A stretch of DNA of 64,000 bases, taken from Burkholderia sp. FERM BP-3421 (GTDB lineage: Bacteria > Pseudomonadota > Gammaproteobacteria > Burkholderiales > Burkholderiaceae). The notes under the pieces were generated by a model, which was not told the origin of the DNA, did not search any database, and saw only the letters and a list, made by a program, of their open reading frames with translations. This document shows positions 41,885 through 49,643 of this stretch, piece by piece. Each line of letters opens with the position of its first letter. The first letter of the stretch is position 1. A program made the position numbers and the translations under genes. The stretch covers positions 868,001 to 932,000 of the forward strand of contig NZ_CP117782.1 of NCBI RefSeq assembly GCF_028657905.1. The letters are read 5' to 3'.

Positions 41885-42430
41885 GCGCTTGGCGGCGTGA
41901 CGTCGCGGAGGCTGTCAACGCGACTCAGGCGACGCGCCTGCCGAGGTGCTGGCTGACGAGTGGCGGTTGTTATATCAGCCGGTGTCGAGCAGCCGGCTGC
42001 GCCCGGTTATCACCCGGCCGATCGTGATGGAGCCGGAGAAAGGTTGGGCGGAAGGCGAGGCGGTTGGCGGCGCGGGGCCTGCAGTCAACGCGACTCGGGC
42101 GACGCGGCGGCGAAGCGTCTGCGCGAGGTGCCGGCGGGCGAGTGACGGCAGTTGCACCAATTCGCACTAAACAACCAGCTGCGCCCGGTTATCACCCGGC
42201 CGATCGTGATGGAGCCGGGGAAAGGTTGGGCGAAGGGCAAGGTGGTTGGCGGCTCGATGTCGCGGGGGGCTGTCGACGCGATTCAGACGACACGGCGGCG
42301 GAGCGCCTGCGCGAGGTGCTGGCGGGCGAGTGGCGACAGTTGCACCAGCCGGCACTCAGCAACCGGCTGCGCACGGCCATCACACGGCTGATCGAAATAG
42401 AGCCGGAGGACGGCCCGGCGGAGGACGCGG
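41747..42430 (+). repeat. Tandem, decayed copies of the hybrid kinase 3' end
   Basis: The end of the kinase gene from about 41747 is followed by three partial copies beginning at 41922, 42092 and 42280 (spacings 175, 170 and 188 bp). Each begins GACTCGGGCGAC or a close variant, and each keeps parts of the CTGCGCGAGGTGC block, the CAACCGGCTGCGC block and GTGATGGAGCCGGAG. Linker segments also repeat (GGTTGGCGGC...GTCAACGCGACTC). Copy 3 is closest to the parent and copy 1 is the most degraded at its start. No continuous frame is kept across the copies, so they are not protein repeats. Confidence 0.85.
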
Positions 42431-42542
42431 AACGGCCGGCGACGCGACGTCGCCGGCCCCCGATCAACGAACCGGGGCTCGGGAAGCGCGTCGCATGACG
42501 GCCGTGCGCATCCGGCTCGGCCATTCACAGGCAAGGCGGGGC

Positions 42543-42890
42543 TTACCGGCAGTTCAGCCCGAGCGTCTTGTCCGCGCCAATTCGGTAATCGCAGCGCGCG
42601 ATGCGCTTGGCGAGCTTCACGTCCGAGGCCTGCCCGTCCGCGTACTTGCAGCGCACCGTGACGAAGCGGCCGGCATCGTAGACATAGCCGAGCTGCCAGT
42701 TGCCCGCCGTCGCGCCGGCCTGGTCGGGAACCAGGGTCGCCTGCTCGTCCGGCGCGCCGTCGAATACGTCGACGAAGCGCAGCGGTGCGCCGTCGCGCAC
42801 CGGGCAGACGGGCGCGGAGCTTGCGGGCTCGATCGCGCAGCCAAGCAGCGCGGCGAAGGACAGCACGGCGACGCGCCTATTCCACGACAT
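42543..42890 (-). CDS. STY0301-type lipoprotein
   Basis: A 115-residue exported protein. MSWNRRVAVLSFAALLGC is a lipoprotein signal with the lipobox LLGC; an upstream ATG at 42920 is possible but would bury the signal. The mature part begins near CPVRDGAPLRFVDVFDGAPD and ends with CKYADG, RCDYRI and NCR, a Cys pattern I recognise from the STY0301 family of small enterobacterial and Burkholderia proteins. That family has no proven activity. It overlaps the end of the BPSL0067-type gene by 14 bp, on the same strand, so the two are translationally coupled. A partner or immunity role is inference. Confidence 0.68.
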   Translation of the reverse strand: MSWNRRVAVLSFAALLGCAIEPASSAPVCPVRDGAPLRFVDVFDGAPDEQATLVPDQAGATAGNWQLGYVYDAGRFVTVRCKYADGQASDVKLAKRIARCDYRIGADKTLGLNCR

Positions 42891-43314
42891 AGAAGTTGTC
42901 ACCGTTGTTCGAGTTGCCATGCGCGCCCCAGCGCAGCATGCGCCGGCCGACGGCCTGCGGGCTCGGCGGCGTCACGAACTGGTCGTAGACGAGGATGCCG
43001 GCCGTGCTCTGGCTCACATAGATCGCCGCGTGCCCCTGGTAGTGGCCGGCGGCGTTGAAGGTCGCGATCACGGTGCCGGGCTGGATCTCGGCATTGTCCT
43101 TGACCGCCTCGCCCTTGTGCCAGTTGAAGGTCGGCGGCAGCGTCGGGCAAACCTTCTTCACGTACGACACGCACTGGCCGCACAGCTTGGTGCCCTGGGT
43201 GTCGCTGCCGGTTGGCACGGTGTCGAACGGGGCGAGGTTGGTGGTGGGTGCGCAGGTCCATTTGCCGACCGGTGCGGCGCTGTTGTTCTGGTAGTTGCTG
43301 GAAAGATAGGGCAC
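42877..43314 (-). CDS. BPSL0067-family protein, NlpC/P60-like amidase candidate
   Basis: A 145-residue protein starting at GTG, five bases after a perfect AGGAGG. It begins MPYLSSNYQN. Candidate catalytic residues are Cys48 in LCGQCVSYVKK and His95 in GHYQGHAAIYV; the GTVIATF block before the His is typical of the NlpC/P60-like papain fold. The family was named from a Burkholderia pseudomallei protein and related folds cleave cell-wall peptides. No signal peptide is visible, so export would need a dedicated secretion system or another route. It has its own promoter and is followed by the coupled lipoprotein gene. Confidence 0.72.
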   Translation of the reverse strand: MPYLSSNYQNNSAAPVGKWTCAPTTNLAPFDTVPTGSDTQGTKLCGQCVSYVKKVCPTLPPTFNWHKGEAVKDNAEIQPGTVIATFNAAGHYQGHAAIYVSQSTAGILVYDQFVTPPSPQAVGRRMLRWGAHGNSNNGDNFYVVE

Positions 43315-43692
43315 AAACGCCTCCTGGTCGAGATGCCGGGTATCAGCGGATGCGCCGGCCGGAACGCCCTGGGCCAATGGCAGCGCCGGGTGGGGCGGGG
43401 TCGGTGCTCGCGCATTATGCTGAGTTTCGGCGGCAATAGGCAACTGTCTGAATAATGCGCGCGACCGTGCCGGCAAAGGGGGCGGGGGCGGCGGGGAAGG
43501 CGCCCCGGGCGGGCGAGCGCAGCTTGCGCGACCGCGGGTCGGACGCGTCGGCAGCGGGCGCGCGGCGGCATGCGTATGGCCGCCCGAGTCCGTCGGATAT
43601 TGCACGCGGTGACGGCGCGGACCTCCGCGCCGGTCGGGCGCACCGCGCCCTCGGCTTCTATCCGGACGTCCGGCGGCCTCACGCGCGCGGCG
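43315..43692. other. Gap between the BPSL0067-type and lipocalin-like genes
   Basis: A 378-bp region between two leftward genes. Apart from the promoter at 43414-43443 it is GC-rich with no translatable frame I would defend. A run of G near 43480 marks the least ordinary part. No terminator hairpin with a T-tract was seen for the upstream lipocalin-like gene. Confidence 0.35.
43414..43443 (-). promoter_or_regulatory. Promoter of the BPSL0067/STY0301 pair
   Basis: Reading leftwards: -35 TTGCCT (43443 to 43438), an 18-bp spacer and -10 CATAAT (43419 to 43414). The GTG start lies 99 bp further. Spacing and both hexamers fit a sigma-70 promoter. Confidence 0.6.
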
Positions 43693-44214
43693 TCAATCGA
43701 GCCGCTTCCATACCGAGATCGGGACGTCGCCGTTCGGGCGCGGCGTCACGCGATAGCTCAGCTCCTTGCCGATCAGCTCGTACGTGCGGGTCTGCTGCTG
43801 CCCCTGCCAGTTCGGGAAGACCGCGTCGCGAATGCTGAACGTCAGCGTGTGCTCGACGGGATTCACCGTGATCGTGCCGTAATGGGTGCTCGCGCCGAGA
43901 AGCGCGTCACGGTACTCGGCCGCGGTGCCGGCGGCCTTGTCGTTCGACGCGAAGCGCTCGCGCTCGGCCTTGAAGATCTGCAGCGAGTAATTGCCGTGCG
44001 CGTCGATCAGCAGCAGGCCGCGCGGATCCGAGCCGTAGTCGCGGCCGCGCGTGCCGTCCGGGTGCTCGACGTCGGCCGCGACCAGCGTCCAGGTGCCCGC
44101 GAGCGGCGACGCGGCGGGGGCGTCGGCGGCCGCGGCGGCCCCCGACGACACGATCGATACGGCGAGCAGCAGACCGGGCAGGCGGCCCGGCTTGAAACAG
44201 GTTCCGATCTTCAT
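43693..44214 (-). CDS. Exported lipocalin-like domain protein
   Basis: A 173-residue secreted protein. Residues 1-31 form a signal peptide (GLLLAVSIVSSGAAAAA). The mature part starts with SPLAGTWTLVAADVEHPDGT and continues with GLLLIDAHGNYSLQIFKAER, a pattern of the bacterial lipocalin-like (Lipocalin_5) family, beta-barrels that may bind small hydrophobic ligands. It ends with ISVWKRLD. It diverges from the LysR gene, so the regulator may control it; this is inferred from layout only. Confidence 0.72.
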   Translation of the reverse strand: MKIGTCFKPGRLPGLLLAVSIVSSGAAAAADAPAASPLAGTWTLVAADVEHPDGTRGRDYGSDPRGLLLIDAHGNYSLQIFKAERERFASNDKAAGTAAEYRDALLGASTHYGTITVNPVEHTLTFSIRDAVFPNWQGQQQTRTYELIGKELSYRVTPRPNGDVPISVWKRLD

Positions 44215-44353
44215 GGGTCACCGTGGTGAAAGGGTGGGGTGGGCATCCGCCGCCCGGCGGGGCGGGTCGCGACGCCATTTGATACTAGCGGTTTGTCTGC
44301 GCTATAAATTCGATAATTCAGATCAAACCTATAAGCAAAACCGAAGGATGGCG

Positions 44354-45271
44354 ATGCCGAACCTCGACATGGATGCGCTGCGGACGCTGGCGATCGCGCA
44401 GCAGCTGGGCAGCCTGAACCGCGCGGCCGACCGGATCGGCCGTTCGCAGTCGGCGGTCAGCCAGCAGCTGCGCAAGCTCGAGACGCAGCTGGGTCGGCCG
44501 CTGTTTCGCCGCCAGGGACGGGGCCTGGTGCTGACCGAAGCCGGCGAGATGGCGCTGGGCTATGCGCGCCGCCTGCTCGAACTGAACGACGAGGCGGTGA
44601 CCGCGATCCGCGGAGCGTCGCTCGGCGGCGCGGTCCGGTTCGGCTTGCCGGGCGACTTCGCCGAGACCTGGCTGCCGGCCGCGCTGGGCCGTTTCAAGCG
44701 CGCGCATCCGGGGGTGCGCGTCGAAATCGCCGTCGAACGCAACGGACTGCTGCTCGAACGGCTCGACGCTGGAGAACTCGACCTGGTGCTCGCGATGGGG
44801 CACGGGCAGCGGCCGGATGCGCAGCGGGTTGCGCACTTGCCGATGGTGTGGATAGGGCCGCCCGGGATAGGGCCGCCCGGGTCAGGGCCATCCGGGTCAG
44901 GGCCTTCCGAACCCGATCTGCGCGCGTCGCACGGCGAGCCGCTCGATCTCGCGCTGTACCCGCTGCCGTGCCTGTTCCGCCGCGCGGGCGCCGAGGCGCT
45001 CGACCGCGCGGGCATCCGCTGGCGCGTCGCGTACACGACGGGCAGCTTGCAGAGCCTGTGGGCGGGCGTGGCGGGCGGTCTCGGCATCACGTTGCGGACG
45101 GCCGCCGGACTGCCGTCGACGCTGCGCGTGCTGGGCGAGGCGCAGGGGCTGCCGCCGCTGCCCTCGGTCGAACTGTGCCTGCACGCGCGGGGAACCGGCG
45201 GCGGTCCGGCGCTGGACGGACTCGCACGGGTGGTGGTCGAGTCGCTCGCGGCGAATCTGGGCAATGCATAG
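44354..45271 (+). CDS. LysR-type transcriptional regulator
   Basis: A 305-residue regulator. The N-terminal winged helix is MDALRTLAIAQQLGSLNRAA followed by DRIGRSQSAVSQQLRKLETQ. The effector domain follows from about 90. The ATG at 44354 is preferred because AAGGA is then five to six bases ahead; an ATG at 44348 sits on that site. The middle of the effector domain (about 165-190) holds a low-complexity IGPPGIGPPGSGPSGSGPSE insert made by a 15-bp tandem repeat, unusual for the family. It diverges from the lipocalin-like gene across a 139-bp AT-richer gap. Confidence 0.9.
   Translation: MPNLDMDALRTLAIAQQLGSLNRAADRIGRSQSAVSQQLRKLETQLGRPLFRRQGRGLVLTEAGEMALGYARRLLELNDEAVTAIRGASLGGAVRFGLPGDFAETWLPAALGRFKRAHPGVRVEIAVERNGLLLERLDAGELDLVLAMGHGQRPDAQRVAHLPMVWIGPPGIGPPGSGPSGSGPSEPDLRASHGEPLDLALYPLPCLFRRAGAEALDRAGIRWRVAYTTGSLQSLWAGVAGGLGITLRTAAGLPSTLRVLGEAQGLPPLPSVELCLHARGTGGGPALDGLARVVVESLAANLGNA
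44852..44911 (+). repeat. In-frame 15-bp minisatellite in the LysR gene
   Basis: Four adjacent 15-bp units: two identical copies of ATAGGGCCGCCCGGG, then two diverged copies starting TCAGGGCC. Each encodes a five-residue I/S-G-P-P/S-G unit. Because the unit is a multiple of three, copy-number changes keep the reading frame. Confidence 0.9.
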
Positions 45272-45358
45272 AGGCGCGATTAATTTGGTACGCTTGTCAC
45301 CTCTCGACGCCCGACGTCGTCCAGGCCGGCCCATGCCGGCACGCACCGGAGAAACGCA

Positions 45359-45670
45359 GTGATCAGACATATCGTGATGTGGAAACTGAAGGAGCACGCC
45401 AACGGCGCGACCCGCGCGCAGAATGCCGCGACGCTCAAGGAACGCCTCGAGGCGTGCCGCGACATCGTGCCGGGCATCCTGCACCTCGAAGTCGGCCTCG
45501 CGACGCCGGACCTCGATTCGACCTACGACGTCGTGCTGCTTTCCGACTTCGCCGACAAGGCCGCGCTCGACGCCTACCAGGTCCATCCGCTCCACGAGGC
45601 GGTCAAGCAATTCATCGGCACCGTGCGCGAAAGCCGCGAGTGCGTCGACTACCACGTCGATCGCGCATGA
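45359..45670 (+). CDS. Dabb-domain (stress-responsive A/B barrel) protein
   Basis: A 103-residue protein beginning at GTG with GGAG eight bases ahead. MIRHIVMWKLKEHANGATRA and DVVLLSDFADKAALDAYQVH followed by PLHEAV are the Dabb signature. The family forms small dimeric barrels of the ferredoxin-like type, some of which act as cyclases or are stress-induced; no catalytic residue set identifies a reaction here. Its stop overlaps the next gene start by ATGA, so it is coupled to the thioesterase. Confidence 0.87.
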   Translation: MIRHIVMWKLKEHANGATRAQNAATLKERLEACRDIVPGILHLEVGLATPDLDSTYDVVLLSDFADKAALDAYQVHPLHEAVKQFIGTVRESRECVDYHVDRA

Positions 45671-46158
45671 TGACGAGCAGCACCCCGCAACCGCCGGCGC
45701 CGTCCGATCCGACCATCGAAAGCCCGTTCGTCGACACGCTCGGCGTGCGGCTCGTGTCCGCCCGCGACGGCGCGAGCGAAGTCGTGTTGCCGCTCGCCGC
45801 GCAGCACATGAACACCTGGAACATCGCGCATGGCGGCGTGACGATGACGCTGTCCGACGTCGCGCTCGCGATGGCCGCGCGCAGCCTGACCGAGGACGGC
45901 GTCGGCGTCGTCACGGTCGAGATGAAGGTGAATTTCATGCAGCCCGGGCGCGGCGAACTGCGCGCCTACGGTCGCGTACTGCACCGGTCGAGCACGATGG
46001 CCTACTGCGAGGGCGAGGTCCGCGACAGCGCGGGCAATTTCGTCGCGAAGGCGCTCGGCACCTTCAAGTACATGAAGCGGCTCGCGGTCGGGCGCGACAT
46101 CACGCGCCAGCGCAGCCGCACCGACCCCGCCGTGCAACCGGGCCCGAGCGACGCCTAG
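45667..46158 (+). CDS. PaaI-family thioesterase (hotdog fold)
   Basis: A 163-residue acyl-CoA thioesterase candidate. The hotdog signature is TWNIAHGGVTMTLSDVALAM, with the catalytic Asp in TLSD and the conserved HGG. TVEMKVNFMQPGRGELRAYG follows. PaaI-type enzymes hydrolyse aryl- or acyl-CoA by-products. It has two possible adjacent starts (45667 or 45670). It is translationally coupled to the Dabb gene and is followed 43 bp later by an oxidoreductase in the same direction. Confidence 0.88.
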   Translation: MMTSSTPQPPAPSDPTIESPFVDTLGVRLVSARDGASEVVLPLAAQHMNTWNIAHGGVTMTLSDVALAMAARSLTEDGVGVVTVEMKVNFMQPGRGELRAYGRVLHRSSTMAYCEGEVRDSAGNFVAKALGTFKYMKRLAVGRDITRQRSRTDPAVQPGPSDA

Positions 46159-46201
46159 CGGCGCCTGCCCGCGCGCGTCGCCTTCCTGTCAGGAGCCCCC
46201 G

Positions 46202-47200
46202 ATGTCCGAGATCAATCGCCAGGTTCTGCTCGTGTCGCGCCCGCGGGGCGAGGCCAGCGTCGACAATTTCCGGCTCGTTCACACGCCGTTCGCGCCGCTC
46301 GCCGACGGTGAACTGCGCGTACGCAACCACTTCCTGTCACTGGACCCGTACATGCGGGGCCGGATGAGCGACGCGAAATCGTACGCGGCGCCGCAACCGC
46401 TCGACGCGGTGATGCAGGGCGGCGCGGCGGGCGAGGTCGTCGAGTCGCGGCATCCGGATTTCGCGGTCGGCGACCGGGTGGTCGGAATGCTGGGCTGGCA
46501 GGAGTACGCGACCGCGTCGGGCGCGGGGCTGCGCAAGGTCGACACGACCCACGTGCCGCTGTCCGCCTATCTCGGCGCGGTCGGGATGCCGGGCGTGACC
46601 GCCTGGTACGGCCTGAACCGGATCATCGCGCCGCGCGCGGGCGAGACCGTGGTGGTGAGCGCGGCGAGCGGCGCGGTGGGCAGCGTGGTCGGCCAGCTCG
46701 CGAAGCAGGCGGGCTGCCGCGTGATCGGCATCGCGGGCGGGCCGGACAAATGCCGCTACGTGGTCGATACGCTCGGCTTCGACGCCTGCGTCGATCATCG
46801 CCGCGGCCAGCTGTTCGACGATCTTGCCGCGGCGGCGCCCGGCGGGATCGACGGCTGCTTCGAGAATGTCGGCGGGGCCGGGCTCGACGCGACGCTCGCG
46901 CTGATGAATCCGTTCGGCCGGATCGCGATGTGCGGGATGATCGCCGGCTACGACGGCGCGCCGTCGCCGCTCGCGCGTCCCGAGCTGATCCTGACGTTCC
47001 GCCTGCGGGTCGAGGGCTTCATCGTGTCGGAGCATCTGGAGGTCTGGCCGGACGCGCTGCGCGAGCTGGGCGGGCTGGTCGCGCAAAAGCGCCTGCATTA
47101 TCGCGAGACGATCATCCAGGGGCTCGACCGCGCGCCGGAGGCGCTGCTCGGCCTGCTCAAGGGCCACAATTTCGGCAAGCTGCTGATCGCGCTGACCTGA
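46202..47200 (+). CDS. NADPH-dependent MDR-family oxidoreductase (CurA / prostaglandin-reductase type)
   Basis: A 332-residue zinc-independent medium-chain reductase. The start MSEINRQVLLVSRPRGEASV and the LDPYMRGRMSD block are typical of CurA/leukotriene B4 12-hydroxydehydrogenase-like enzymes that reduce alpha,beta-unsaturated ketones. The cofactor motif is VVVSAASGAVGSVVGQLAKQ, followed by GCRVIGIAGG. It has no structural zinc Cys cluster. It lies in the middle of the Dabb-thioesterase-esterase-GNAT series. The true substrate is not known. Confidence 0.9.
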   Translation: MSEINRQVLLVSRPRGEASVDNFRLVHTPFAPLADGELRVRNHFLSLDPYMRGRMSDAKSYAAPQPLDAVMQGGAAGEVVESRHPDFAVGDRVVGMLGWQEYATASGAGLRKVDTTHVPLSAYLGAVGMPGVTAWYGLNRIIAPRAGETVVVSAASGAVGSVVGQLAKQAGCRVIGIAGGPDKCRYVVDTLGFDACVDHRRGQLFDDLAAAAPGGIDGCFENVGGAGLDATLALMNPFGRIAMCGMIAGYDGAPSPLARPELILTFRLRVEGFIVSEHLEVWPDALRELGGLVAQKRLHYRETIIQGLDRAPEALLGLLKGHNFGKLLIALT

Positions 47201-47267
47201 CGGCGGCGTGGCATCATACGGCGCTTGTGTTCCGCTGCCGGCGGCGCGCGTGGCGCCGCTTCCCAAG

Positions 47268-48227
47268 ATGCCCCTGAATCCCAAGATCGCCCAGGTGCTC
47301 GACATGATCGAGCGCGCGAAGCGTCCTCCCTATCACGCGCAGACGCCGCAGGATGCGCGCAGCGCCTACGCGCGCAGCGCGCCGATCCTCGATCTGGCGC
47401 CGGCGCCGATGCATGCGGTCGAGGACCTGCGCGTTCCCGCGCGCGACGGCGGCGAATTCGGCGCGCGGCTCTATCTACCGGTCGCGCCGAGCCTCGCCGA
47501 GCCGCTGCCGGCGCTGGTGTACTACCACGGCGGTGGTTTCACGGTCGGCAGCGTGGCGACCCACGACGCGCTGTGCAGGATGTTCGCGCACGAGGCGCAC
47601 TGCGCGGTGCTGTCGGTCGACTACCGGCTCGCGCCCGAGCATCGCTTCCCGACCGCGGTGAACGACGCGGACGATGCGCTGGCGTGGCTGCACGCGCGGG
47701 CGACCGGCCTGGGCCTCGATCCCGCGCGGCTCGCGGTCGGCGGCGACAGCGCGGGCGGCACGCTCGCGACCGTCTGCGCGGTGCTCGCGCGCGCGCGCGG
47801 CATCGCGCTCGCGCTGCAACTGCTGATCTACCCGGGCGTCACCGCGCACCAGCGGACCGCTTCCCATGCGCGGCTCGCGAACGGTTACCTGCTGTCCGGC
47901 GAGACGATCCAGTGGTTTTTCTCGCAATACCTGCGCGACGCGTCCGACCGCGAGGACTGGCGTTTCGCGCCGCTCGACGGCATGCGCGACGCGCCGTCGT
48001 TCGCGGGCGTGGCCCCCGCGTGGATCACGACCGCGGAATACGACCCGCTCGCGGACGAAGGCGCGGCCTACGCGGACAAGCTGCGCGCGGCCGGCAATGC
48101 GGTGACGCTGGTCTGCTACGCGGGGATGATCCACGAATTTTTCAAGATGGGGGGCTTCGTGCCCGAGGTGCGCGTCGCGCACGCGGCGGCGGCGGCGGCG
48201 CTGCGTGCGGCATTCGACCCCGACTGA
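47268..48227 (+). CDS. Alpha/beta hydrolase of the hormone-sensitive lipase (HSL) family
   Basis: A 319-residue esterase. The oxyanion motif is YHGGGFTVGS, the nucleophile Ser is in GGDSAGGTLA, and the catalytic Asp and His lie in TAEYDPLADEGAAYADKL and GMIHEFFKMGG. The VDYRLAPEHRFPTAV block is diagnostic of the HSL / family IV group. Start MPLNPKIAQVLDMIE is chosen because the upstream extension is not conserved in character; the ribosome site is weak. It acts on short-chain esters in the cytoplasm, judging by the family and the absence of a signal peptide. Confidence 0.9.
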   Translation: MPLNPKIAQVLDMIERAKRPPYHAQTPQDARSAYARSAPILDLAPAPMHAVEDLRVPARDGGEFGARLYLPVAPSLAEPLPALVYYHGGGFTVGSVATHDALCRMFAHEAHCAVLSVDYRLAPEHRFPTAVNDADDALAWLHARATGLGLDPARLAVGGDSAGGTLATVCAVLARARGIALALQLLIYPGVTAHQRTASHARLANGYLLSGETIQWFFSQYLRDASDREDWRFAPLDGMRDAPSFAGVAPAWITTAEYDPLADEGAAYADKLRAAGNAVTLVCYAGMIHEFFKMGGFVPEVRVAHAAAAAALRAAFDPD

Positions 48228-48253
48228 CGACGGCGCGACCGAGGAGACGGCGA

Positions 48254-48694
48254 ATGGACCGGATCGAGGTGGAAAGCGGCGGCTGGTCCCGGCTCGGCGG
48301 CGATGCGTCGCGGATCCGCGATGCGGTGTTCGTGCGCGAGCAGCGGATTCCGGCCGAACTGGCGCTCGACGACGACGACCTCGATGCGCACCATGTGGTC
48401 GCCTATCTGGTCGATGGCGCGACGCTCGCCCGCCGCGCCATCGCGACGGGCCGACTGCTGCCGGACGGTGCGATCGGCCGGCTCGCCGTGCTGGCCGACG
48501 CGCGCGGTCGCGGCGCGGGCTCGCGGGTGCTGGAAGCGCTGCTGGCCGCGGCCCGCGCGCGCGGCGATGCGCGGGTGCGCCTGTATGCGCAGCAGGATGC
48601 CGTGTCGTTCTACTTGCAGCGGGGTTTCAGCATGGTCGGCGCGCCGTTCGAGGCGGCGGGCATCGCGCACGTCGAGCTTGCGCGCGCGCCCTGA
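48254..48694 (+). CDS. GNAT-family N-acetyltransferase (ElaA/YjdJ-like)
   Basis: A 146-residue acetyltransferase. The acetyl-CoA site is IGRLAVLADARGRGAGSRVL (R/Q-x-x-G-x-G/A pattern in RGRGAG). AQQDAVSFYLQRGFSMVG is also typical. The N terminus with VFVREQRIPAELALDDDD fits the YjdJ/ElaA branch (often with a VREQVFVEEQ-like block). It follows the esterase after 26 bp with a GAGGAG site. The acceptor is unknown. Confidence 0.85.
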   Translation: MDRIEVESGGWSRLGGDASRIRDAVFVREQRIPAELALDDDDLDAHHVVAYLVDGATLARRAIATGRLLPDGAIGRLAVLADARGRGAGSRVLEALLAAARARGDARVRLYAQQDAVSFYLQRGFSMVGAPFEAAGIAHVELARAP

Positions 48695-48717
48695 GCGCGG
48701 CCGCCGCGCGCGGCCCG

Positions 48718-49563
48718 TCAGCGGGCGGCGGGCAGTTCGAGATCGAACACGAACGCGCGCTCGAACGCGCCCGGGCGGACGAGCCGGTGCGAACCGTCGT
48801 CGTCGCAGCGTTCCTTGAGTTCGACCGAGAGCCGCGCGCCTTCCTTCACGATCATGCGCAGCGCGGTGGTGCCGCGCGACCCGTATTCGGGCGTCTCGAT
48901 GAAGGCGGCGGACAGCGCGCGTTCGCGTTCGAGCGGAATGCCCGTGTGCGGCAGCGCGTCGTCATCGGCCGTGCGCGTGTCGCGCATGATGTCGATCAGC
49001 GCGTCGAGCGGCGGCGCGGTCTCGTAGGTGAGCAGGGTGCCCAGTTCGCTGCGCTTGTGGACGAGCTTCGGCCACGGCGTGTCGAGCCGGGCGTTGGACA
49101 AGCCGTGCAGGCCGGGCGTGACGAGCGCCGGCGCGTCGGGCGCGGTCTGGCCGTCGGCCGGGCGATTGCAGTACCAGGCCAGCTCGCCGCGCCGGCCGTC
49201 GCCGACGATCAGGTTGAAGCCGTTGTACAGCGCGGCCGTCTCGGCCACGTGCGCGAGGTAGTCGAGCGGCGCGACGCCCGCGCCGCCGAGGAAATCGGAC
49301 ACGAGGCGGCCGCGGGTGGGCGCGCCGGCGCGGATGTCGAACGGCGCGCGGTAGTTGGTGAGCGCGGCGAAGCGGCCGTCGCGCGATACGCCGAGCCAGG
49401 TGCCGCCGCCTTCGAGGTCGCGGCCGGCGAGCACGCCGGGCACGTCTTCCCACCATGACAGCGGCGCGCTCGTGCGGCGAAAGAACTCGTCACGATTCGC
49501 GGTGAGGGTCAGCAGCGGGCCGTTGTCGGCGGTGGGCTGCCAGTCGAATACGATCAGGCACAT
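48718..49563 (-). CDS. NRDE family protein (TANGO2-like)
   Basis: A 281-residue protein starting MCLIVFDWQPTADNGPLLTL and ANRDEFFRRTSAPLSWWED, with the NRDE motif that names the family and a near-invariant N-terminal Cys2. Bacterial and mitochondrial TANGO2/NRDE proteins are linked to heme or lipid handling; no enzyme activity is firmly shown. The protein looks complete, without signal peptide. It is 80 bp from ygfZ, reading the same way, so the two may share a transcript. Confidence 0.9.
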   Translation of the reverse strand: MCLIVFDWQPTADNGPLLTLTANRDEFFRRTSAPLSWWEDVPGVLAGRDLEGGGTWLGVSRDGRFAALTNYRAPFDIRAGAPTRGRLVSDFLGGAGVAPLDYLAHVAETAALYNGFNLIVGDGRRGELAWYCNRPADGQTAPDAPALVTPGLHGLSNARLDTPWPKLVHKRSELGTLLTYETAPPLDALIDIMRDTRTADDDALPHTGIPLERERALSAAFIETPEYGSRGTTALRMIVKEGARLSVELKERCDDDGSHRLVRPGAFERAFVFDLELPAAR

Positions 49564-49643
49564 CAGACGGATTCCTCGCTCGGATGACGCAGTGCGCGAC
49601 GGCCGCGCGCGGCGCGGCCTGCGGCAGACGATAGCACGCCGGA

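Noticed and set aside
41922..42430. The kinase-derived repeats as a CRISPR or protein-coding repeat
   Set aside because: Units are 170-188 bp, strongly diverged, without short conserved spacers, and contain stops in the original frame.
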